From the NCBI GenBank assembly GCA_021782525.1, contig JAJXUY010000020.1, forward strand, positions 1-11,897: DNA of 11,897 nucleotides. Direction: 5' to 3'. Both the position numbers and the translations under genes were made by a program. Positions 7,415 through 11,897 of the stretch are shown piece after piece (position 1 is the first letter of the stretch; every line of letters starts with the position of its first letter). The notes beneath the pieces are model-generated. The model was not told where the DNA came from, ran no database searches, and was given only the letters and a program-made list of their open reading frames with translations. The stretch is from Acidobacteriota bacterium. GTDB lineage: Bacteria > Acidobacteriota > Thermoanaerobaculia > Thermoanaerobaculales > Thermoanaerobaculaceae.

Positions 7415-7758
7415 GGCGGAGAATCCTCCTCCTGCTGGCCGTCGTCGCGTTGTTGGGTTGGCCTCTAGTCGGCGGTGCCAGGACCGGATGTGGCGGCGTC
7501 ACCGGGCCTGGAACGCGCGCCGCCTGTTGTTGCGGAAGCGGGGTCTGTCGTTGTCCGCTCCGGGGCAGGGCACATCCTCCGTCTGCTCCCAACTCTCAGC
7601 GGCCCCCAGCGACCAACAAGGCCGACCTGGACACCAGTTTGCTGTCGGGCGCTCTGCCGTCCATCGGCAGGGGGGCGTCTCACCCGCCTCTTTGGGAATC
7701 ACCTCAGCCACGATCTGGCCGGTGGCGCCGCACCTGGCTGCGAGCACAGCGTTGCTAG
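7411..7758 (+). CDS. Hypothetical small secreted Cys-rich protein
   Basis: I do not recognise this 115-residue ORF. The GTG start at 7411 has a good GGAGGG at 7400-7405, about 5-6 bases upstream. The first residues RRRILLLLAVVALLGWPLVGGA form a textbook signal peptide with a likely cleavage after GGA. The next part is Cys-rich (TGCGG, then AACCCGSGVCRC), followed by a Pro/Ser/Arg-rich, low-information tail. All three forward frames are open over parts of 7365-8250, and codon use is no better than in the alternatives. The ORF may therefore be a genuine secreted peptide, or a decayed or frameshifted gene of which only the start survives. A role in binding metal through its Cys would fit the neighbours but is speculation. 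Confidence 0.35.
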   Translation: MRRRILLLLAVVALLGWPLVGGARTGCGGVTGPGTRAACCCGSGVCRCPLRGRAHPPSAPNSQRPPATNKADLDTSLLSGALPSIGRGASHPPLWESPQPRSGRWRRTWLRAQRC

Positions 7759-7778
7759 CGCTAGCCTGCTAGGCAACG
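7750..7778 (+). repeat. Inverted repeat containing a 12-bp perfect palindrome
   Basis: CGTTGC at 7750-7755 pairs with GCAACG at 7773-7778. The stem continues through TAG/CTA with one bulged base. Inside lies GCTAGCGCTAGC (7754-7765), a perfect palindrome that forms a competing structure. It sits at the end of the Cys-rich ORF and about 100 bp before the haem-protein gene. No T-run follows, so it is not a classical intrinsic terminator; an operator or a factor-dependent terminator is possible. The rest of 7759-7880 shows no gene. Confidence 0.45.
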
Positions 7779-7880
7779 GTCTGCAACGGGTCACCCGGCG
7801 GCGCTGCGTCGATTGGCAGGCGGTGCGACGCGTGCCGTCCCAGAACCGATTGGTTGCGGTGTTGGAAAGGGGGTCTCGAC

Positions 7881-9014
7881 GTGAACACGAGCCGACGTAT
7901 GTGTGGTGCACTCCTGGGCGGTCTTGCCTTGATCTCCCTGGTGATCGCAGCTCCCAGCATGGGCGTGCCGATGTGGTCGCGCCGCTATGGCGTGGCGTGC
8001 ACTGCTTGTCACTTCTACCCGAGTCTGCAGCTCAACGCCAATGGCCTCGACTTCCTGCGGCGAGGGCATCGCTTCGCGGGCGACTCCTCCGACAAGGACC
8101 TGTCCCACTTGATCTCGGCCCATGCGGAGTGGTCCGATGCTGTTCAGCAAGGACAGTCTACCGCCTTCACCTCGCCCGAGTTCCACCTGCACGCTGGTGG
8201 GGCGCTTTCATCGCTCTTTTCTGCGTACGTCGATGCCAACGTCAACTCTGACTTCGAGAGCAGCTACCTTCAGTTCACTACCCCGGGCGACAGTACATAT
8301 TTCACCGCACGAGTCGGGAAGATCAGTCCGACCCTCATCCGCAACTGGGGCAACGGCCTCCTGGCGTCGGCGTCAACGCCCCTCATCATCACGGACGCGA
8401 CGCTAGACACCAACCCGTTTACCCTCGCGCGAGGCAGCTATGGCGTCGACGTTGGCGGGCGCATTGACGGATTCTTCCTTCAGGGCGGTGTCGTGAACGG
8501 GGACGACGTCGCCGGACAGGCCGCGGTCAACAACCACAAGGACGTATTCGCAACGGCCGAGGTCAATCTCCCCGACAGCGTCAGCGGGGTCGCTCTCTAC
8601 TACTACAGGGGTAGCTACGACATGGGCGATCCCGCGGCAGGGCCGCTCTCCCTCGATCGCTACGATCGTCGCGGGGTGTTCGCAAACTTCACTTCGGACC
8701 GGATGCGGCTCGCGGGTGCGTACCTCTACGGCCGAGATCGGGTTGCGACCCTGAGCGGACGGACGATCCGCGGCTACTACGTCCAGGCCGATGCTCGCCC
8801 TTCGGAATGGGCGGCGCCCTTCCTGCGGTACGACGACACGAAAGCTGACGCCGCAACCGGAGTCCAGCGGGTCCGGCAGGAAACCGCCGGCTGCGCCCTT
8901 CAGGTCTTTCAGACCGAGACCACGGCTGGCCGCTTGGTCGTCGAGCTCGCGCGTCGTAGCGAGGCGGGGGTCAACACGAACTCCGCATTCCTCGACCTCC
9001 TATGGGCGCTTTAG
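7881..9014 (+). CDS. Outer-membrane monohaem cytochrome fused to a beta-barrel-like domain
   Basis: This 377-residue exported protein has one c-type haem site followed by a beta-rich region. The GTG at 7881 has GGAAAGGGGG at 7864-7873; in-frame ATG codons at 7854 and 7899 are weaker choices. A signal peptide (about 1-28, core GALLGGLALISLVIAA) precedes PMWSRRYGVACTACHFYPSL, with CxxCH at residues 40-44. This spacing, a Cys-His pair just after 'xxRKYGVxC', recurs in cytochrome-porin proteins of environmental bacteria. Residues about 90-377 alternate polar and hydrophobic residues (for example FHLHAGGALSSLFSAYVDAN, GVALYYYRGSYDMG and IRGYYVQADARPSEWAAPFL) and end in the strand AFLDLLWAL, as expected for a barrel of about 14-16 strands. 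The layout recalls Cyc2, which moves electrons across the outer membrane, but homology to Cyc2 itself is not shown. Gene order suggests the downstream cytochrome as partner. Confidence 0.8.
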   Translation: MNTSRRMCGALLGGLALISLVIAAPSMGVPMWSRRYGVACTACHFYPSLQLNANGLDFLRRGHRFAGDSSDKDLSHLISAHAEWSDAVQQGQSTAFTSPEFHLHAGGALSSLFSAYVDANVNSDFESSYLQFTTPGDSTYFTARVGKISPTLIRNWGNGLLASASTPLIITDATLDTNPFTLARGSYGVDVGGRIDGFFLQGGVVNGDDVAGQAAVNNHKDVFATAEVNLPDSVSGVALYYYRGSYDMGDPAAGPLSLDRYDRRGVFANFTSDRMRLAGAYLYGRDRVATLSGRTIRGYYVQADARPSEWAAPFLRYDDTKADAATGVQRVRQETAGCALQVFQTETTAGRLVVELARRSEAGVNTNSAFLDLLWAL

Positions 9015-9374
9015 GCGTAGGCCGCTCCAGTAGTTGCGCCGCGATGAGCCGCCAGTTGGCCGCGACGGTGCTCGCCCCTGCGTGCTTCCCAGGTCGTGCA
9101 CCGGCCAACACCTCCGGCTGCCGCCAGTTGCGGACGGTCTCTGGGTGGGAATTCAGATCTAGAGACCGGCCTTCGTGGATCTTGAGGCGTTCGGCACGGC
9201 CTCAGGGGTGGATATGCGGTACCGAGACACCTGTCTGGTGTCTTGATGGTACTCGGGACATGACGGTCGGCTGCGTCGCCGATCGCAAACGGCACGGTGA
9301 GCGCAGCCCAGGGAGTACATTTGGGCCACCATCAGAGGCTGCGGCGAACGGGACTTGTCGCGCTGGGAGGCGCC
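9015..9374 (+). other. 360-bp gap with no recognised gene
   Basis: I see no convincing coding sequence between the haem-barrel gene and the cytochrome. Forward frames are open in places but give low-information Arg/Pro/Ser-rich peptides. The gap contains an 11-bp direct repeat GCCGCCAGTTG at 9048-9058 and 9120-9130, a small hairpin at 9225-9243, and the ribosome binding site of the next gene. No clear sigma70 promoter is visible. Confidence 0.6.
9225..9243 (+). repeat. Perfect 7-bp inverted repeat with 5-base loop
   Basis: AGACACC (9225-9231) and GGTGTCT (9237-9243) are exact reverse complements around the loop TGTCT. A G-T pair and a C-G pair could extend the stem by two. No T-run follows. 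It lies about 130 bp before the cytochrome start and could be an operator or part of a leader. Confidence 0.4.
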
Positions 9375-9995
9375 ATGAACAGACCCGGAAGGATCGTGTT
9401 AAGTTTTGCTCTCGTGTGCGGCGTAGCGGGAGCGATCGCTGTGAAGCGCGTGCTCGACCATGGGTTCAGCGCCAGGGACAAACCGACCGAGATCGAAAAG
9501 GTCATTGCGAGGCGGCTTCGCTACCTGTCGATTCCCAGCGCTCACGCGCGCCTCACCAACCCCGTTCCCCTCACGCCGGAGGTCCTGGCGCGAGCCAGGG
9601 CCCACTTCGCAGACCACTGCGCCACCTGTCACGGCAACGATGGCCGGGGTAAGACCACGATCGGACAGAACCTCTATCCCAAGGTACCCGACATGACGCT
9701 GAAGGAGACGCAGGACCTGCCCGATGGTCATCTCTTCTACATCATCAAGAACGGGGTCCGCCTCACCGGGATGCCGGCGTGGGGGGAAAACACGCCCGAG
9801 GACGATCGAGAGACTTGGGAGCTCGTCCGCTTCATCCGCCACCTCCCGCACCTCACCGACAAGGAACTGGCGCAGATGGAAGAACTCAACCCCAAGAGCC
9901 CGCAGGAATGGGAACAAGAAGAGGCCGAGAAACGGTTCTTGGAGGGTGGGAGCGCGAAGGCGCCCTCACCCCGAGGGAAGCTTGACCAACACTAG
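9375..9995 (+). CDS. Membrane-anchored class I cytochrome c
   Basis: This 206-residue monohaem electron carrier faces the periplasm. The ATG at 9375 has GGAGGC at 9366-9371; a GTG start at 9297 in the same frame has no good site. Residues about 6-27 (RIVLSFALVCGVAGAIAV) form an uncleaved-looking helix without a lipobox, so it is probably an inner-membrane anchor. The linker FSARDKPTEIEKVIARRLR leads to the haem domain, with CATCHGNDGRG (Cys82, Cys85, His86) and the axial Met133 in NGVRLTGMPAWG, giving His/Met haem. Domain order and the LYPKVPDM motif fit a common family of stand-alone diheme-free c-type cytochromes. A charged tail rich in Glu (EWEQEEAEKRFLEGG) follows. It lies 15 bp before the His-rich gene and is presumably cotranscribed with it. 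A role as the periplasmic partner of the upstream haem-barrel protein is an inference. Confidence 0.92.
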   Translation: MNRPGRIVLSFALVCGVAGAIAVKRVLDHGFSARDKPTEIEKVIARRLRYLSIPSAHARLTNPVPLTPEVLARARAHFADHCATCHGNDGRGKTTIGQNLYPKVPDMTLKETQDLPDGHLFYIIKNGVRLTGMPAWGENTPEDDRETWELVRFIRHLPHLTDKELAQMEELNPKSPQEWEQEEAEKRFLEGGSAKAPSPRGKLDQH

Positions 9996-10010
9996 GAAAG
10001 GGAGAACACC

Positions 10011-10325
10011 ATGAAGAAGAGGATCGCTGCCGTTCTGTTCTTTGCCGCCGCCCTCACGGTCCCGGCTCTGTTGTTGGCGCACGAAGGGCACACCCATCAC
10101 GTGATGGGCACCGTCAAGGCAATTTCCGCAACCGACATCGATGTGAAGGACTCGGGCGGCAAGGTCGTGTCCTGCCAGCTCACCGCCGAGACCAAGTACC
10201 GGCGCGAGGAGACCAACGTGACTGCGGCCGACATCATGGTGGGCGAGCGTGTCGTGGTCGAAGCCACCGAAAAGGACGGCAAGATGATCGCCAAGCTGGT
10301 CCTGCTTGGGAAAATGAGCATGTAG
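10011..10325 (+). CDS. Small periplasmic His-rich protein (DUF5666-like), putative Cu-binding
   Basis: This 104-residue secreted protein has its ATG at 10011, preceded by GGAAAGGGAG (9995-10004). The signal peptide is KKRIAAVLFFAAALTVPALLLA; cleavage after Ala23 leaves a mature protein starting HEGHTHH. A free N-terminal His plus nearby His residues is the arrangement that gives tight Cu(II) binding in CopC-like and other His-brace proteins, but the fold here is different. The rest, HVMGTVKAISATDIDVKDSG then AADIMVGERVVVEATEKDGK, is the small beta-barrel pattern of DUF5666-type proteins (a V-x-G-x-V/I start, a 'D-L/I-x-V-G-x-x-V' turn, and a V-x-A end). One Cys (SCQL) is present. It ends with KMSM. 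The family has no assigned biochemical function that I know of. Copper binding is inferred from composition and neighbours. Confidence 0.82.
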   Translation: MKKRIAAVLFFAAALTVPALLLAHEGHTHHVMGTVKAISATDIDVKDSGGKVVSCQLTAETKYRREETNVTAADIMVGERVVVEATEKDGKMIAKLVLLGKMSM

Positions 10326-10402
10326 GAGCGGGCCAAGTGAGCGTCTCCGCTGCCCCACGACGACGGCCTTCGATCGGCGCAGCGCGGCGGCTCTTTCGCC
10401 AT

Positions 10403-10431
10403 TTGACTTTAAAGTGATTTAGTGTCAGTAT
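10403..10431 (+). promoter_or_regulatory. Candidate sigma70 promoter with overlapping palindrome
   Basis: TTGACT (10403-10408) matches the -35 consensus in five of six positions and is followed after 17 bases by CAGTAT (10426-10431), a weak -10 matching in three of six. The stretch is conspicuously AT-rich in a GC-rich window. ACTTTAAAGT (10406-10415) is a perfect 10-bp palindrome overlapping the -35 box and could be an operator. It lies about 70 bp before the Met-rich gene and would start a separate transcript for 10502-11897. Confidence 0.5.
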
Positions 10432-10501
10432 CGATTTGCGAGATGTGGTCGCGTTCTCTCGAATGCCGCAAGGGACAGATCAAGGAAAGTGGGGGTTCGT
10501 C

Positions 10502-11191
10502 ATGAACAGGTTGAAGTGCTTCGCACTCGCAGCGTCAGCGGCGTTGTTGCCACTTCTTGCTTCCGGCCAGGGCATGATGAGCGGCGGCGCCGGGACGCCG
10601 AACGGAACGGGGATGGTCACCGTCGCCAGCGACGGCTCGGTCCTGGTGACGCAGATGGGGATGACGATGATGGGCAGCCCCGGTAGCGGCAGCGCCTCGC
10701 TACAGCGCGCGGTCGTCGACCTGGGGACGACCGGCACGCAGCGCTGGCGGGCGACGTTCACCAACGGCTGGCCGATGATGGCCGGCTCCAACGGCGACCT
10801 CGTCGTGGTCATGGTCCTCAACAACGCGTGGATGTGGCGCTCGCTCTCCGGCATGGGGTGGTTCCCGTTCGGAACCACGCCGCCGAGCGGGACGCAGAGC
10901 GCGTCGCTCGTCGGGCTCGACCTGGCGACCGGCAGTCAGCGCTGGAGCACGACGCTTCCCGGCGACATGGGCTCGTACCCGCAGTTCTCCGCCGACGGTT
11001 CGCGGATCTACACGTCGGTGACAGACTTCGGTCAGGCCGGCATGATGGGGAGCGGTTCCATGATGCAGGGGAACACGGGTAGCTGGGCGACCCAGATGAC
11101 CAACAAGATCGTCGCCCTCGACCGCGCCGGGAACATTCTCTGGACGACCGACCTGTCGAAGTCAGGGCCGGGCGGGATGATGGCGCCATGA
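10502..11191 (+). CDS. Met-rich secreted PQQ/WD-like propeller protein
   Basis: This 229-residue protein has its ATG at 10502, with AAGGAAAG and GGGGG upstream (10482-10495); a TTG at 10436 in frame is less likely. A signal peptide (NRLKCFALAASAALLPLLASGQ) is followed by GMMSGG. The mature part contains blade-like units of the PQQ-like propeller type: SLVGLDLATGSQRWSTTLPG, FSADGSRIYTSVTDF and IVALDRAGNILWTTDLS. It is too short for a full eight-bladed propeller, with room for about three to four blades. It has 21 Met in 229 residues, often in MM or MxM pairs (QMGMTMMG, WPMMAG, GMMGSGSMMQG, GGMMAP), the composition seen in periplasmic Cu(I)-binding proteins. None of the Met clusters lies inside the blade signatures, so they look like added loops. 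It overlaps the next gene by ATGA. Cu(I) binding is an inference from composition. Confidence 0.8.
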   Translation: MNRLKCFALAASAALLPLLASGQGMMSGGAGTPNGTGMVTVASDGSVLVTQMGMTMMGSPGSGSASLQRAVVDLGTTGTQRWRATFTNGWPMMAGSNGDLVVVMVLNNAWMWRSLSGMGWFPFGTTPPSGTQSASLVGLDLATGSQRWSTTLPGDMGSYPQFSADGSRIYTSVTDFGQAGMMGSGSMMQGNTGSWATQMTNKIVALDRAGNILWTTDLSKSGPGGMMAP

Positions 11192-11897
11192 CGACGCCCA
11201 GCACCTTCCGGCGCAGCATCCTCGCCCTCGCAGGGGCAGCCGTTCTCGCGGCGTTTCCGGCCGCGGCGGCTCCGGCCGGCCACCTCGAGGGGTACGTCCT
11301 GGCCGCCGCTCACCTCTCGGGCTACTCCGGCTCGTACTGGACGACGGATCTCTGGATCTACACCGAGTCGGCCACGACCATCAACCTCTGGTACAACCAG
11401 AGCGGGCAGGACAACACCAACGTGCAGAGCGTCGTGATCCCCCTCACCCAACCGGTGACGTTCCTGCCGGATGTCGTGGCCAACACGTTCCACGCCGCTG
11501 GCACGAAGGGGTCCGTGCATTACCTGGCGAACGGGCTCGTCGAGGTCGTCGCCAAGACGTGGACGCCGGGGCCGACCGGGGGCACGTTCGGACAGGTCGC
11601 GGACGGGATGCCGGTGTCGCTCGCTTCCACACCCGGCGCCGGACCGGACGGCTCACTCCGCATGCTCGTCAACCAGTCCCCCAACTCCCGCGTCAACCTC
11701 GGCCTCGTGAACGTGACCGGGAGCCCGGCGACCGTGAGCGTCGAGATCGACACCGCCGACGGCCAACCGGCGCCGGGGGTCTCCACGTTCACCGTGAACC
11801 TGCAGCCGTACGACATGCAGGAGAAGGACAAGATCCTCGCCGGCCTCAGCGCGGGGACGAGCCAGGGCCTGATCGTGCGCGCCAGCGTCAGTTCGGG
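11188..11897 (+). CDS. Secreted protein with Acidobacteria-type repeat-like beta domain (3' partial)
   Basis: This gene starts at the ATG in the ATGA overlap with the Met-rich gene and is open to the window edge (236 codons plus 2 bases). A signal peptide (RRSILALAGAAVLAAFPAAAA) is followed by a beta-rich extracellular domain: LAAAHLSGYSGSYWTTDLWI, then NTNVQSVVIPL, ANTFHAAGTKGSV, GTFGQVADGMPVSLA, RVNLGLVNVTGSPATVSVEI and FTVNLQPYDMQEKDKIL. This order (a Ser/Gly-rich W-x-T-D-L strand, a 'T-F-G-Q' turn, an 'R-x-N-L-G-L-V-N' strand) recurs in large secreted proteins of Acidobacteriota, where it is thought to be a surface or adhesion-like module. I know no catalytic motif in it. It is probably coexpressed with the Met-rich protein, possibly forming a surface pair. 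Confidence 0.78.
   Translation, partial: MTTPSTFRRSILALAGAAVLAAFPAAAAPAGHLEGYVLAAAHLSGYSGSYWTTDLWIYTESATTINLWYNQSGQDNTNVQSVVIPLTQPVTFLPDVVANTFHAAGTKGSVHYLANGLVEVVAKTWTPGPTGGTFGQVADGMPVSLASTPGAGPDGSLRMLVNQSPNSRVNLGLVNVTGSPATVSVEIDTADGQPAPGVSTFTVNLQPYDMQEKDKILAGLSAGTSQGLIVRASVSS

Noticed and set aside
7475..8251. A 258-codon forward open frame over the gap and the start of the haem-barrel gene
   Set aside because: It is a shifted frame of the haem-barrel gene in its second half and resembles no protein. The first half is low-information, and no good ribosome binding site precedes it.
9150..9244. Short frame ending in GVDMRYRDTCLVS, faintly like a D-Ala-D-Ala dipeptidase segment
   Set aside because: The similarity is limited to a few residues (VDxRY), with a stop shortly upstream and no other family motif. 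It is treated as chance.
1..11897. CRISPR arrays, tRNA or rRNA genes, and insertion sequences
   Set aside because: I saw no regularly spaced repeats, no tRNA-like cloverleaf or rRNA sequence, and no transposase motif or terminal inverted repeats. The only sizeable repeat is the in-gene duplication at 385-676.

Overview
This is a GC-rich bacterial window with every recognisable gene on the + strand. It reads as a copper/silver handling region followed by a two-component pair and a set of exported redox or metal-binding proteins. Lineage is an inference. The secreted protein cut by the right edge (from 11188) and the small His-rich protein at 10011-10325 resemble families I associate with Acidobacteriota (Thermoanaerobaculia-like) genomes. 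All exported proteins fit a diderm cell with an outer membrane.

Left block (1-4988): the last residues of a TolC-like outer-membrane channel, a CusB-like periplasmic adaptor lipoprotein and a CusA-like RND pump. They form a tight operon: the adaptor starts 1 bp after the channel stop, and adaptor and pump share an ATGA overlap. The pump keeps the three-methionine Cu(I)/Ag(I) site of CusA. The adaptor carries three metal-binding modules in a row, one Cys-type and two Met-type, the latter two encoded by a 106-bp direct repeat with 3 mismatches.

Junction (4989-5405): two short remnants in different frames of one copper-exporting P1B-type ATPase. One is the start of the nucleotide-binding domain; the other is the last membrane helix with its MxxSS signature and stop codon. 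Almost all of the gene between them is gone, so this is a copA pseudogene.

Signalling block (5406-7286): a small membrane ORF, a two-helix membrane histidine kinase and a receiver-only response regulator, chained by 4-bp and 8-bp overlaps. The regulator has no DNA-binding domain. After it, 7287-7880 is a poorly coding stretch with one plausible GTG-start secreted Cys-rich ORF and an inverted repeat.

Exported redox/metal block (7881-11897): a single-haem protein with one CxxCH after its signal peptide followed by a beta-rich, barrel-like region; a membrane-anchored class I cytochrome c; a small protein predicted to mature to an N-terminal HEGHTHH; then, behind a candidate promoter, a Met-rich propeller-like secreted protein overlapping by ATGA with a large secreted protein that runs off the window. 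My working hypothesis is a copper-response region in which Cu(I) export, periplasmic Cu binding and an outer-membrane-to-periplasm electron path act together. The gene identities are well supported; the functional link between the blocks is inferred.
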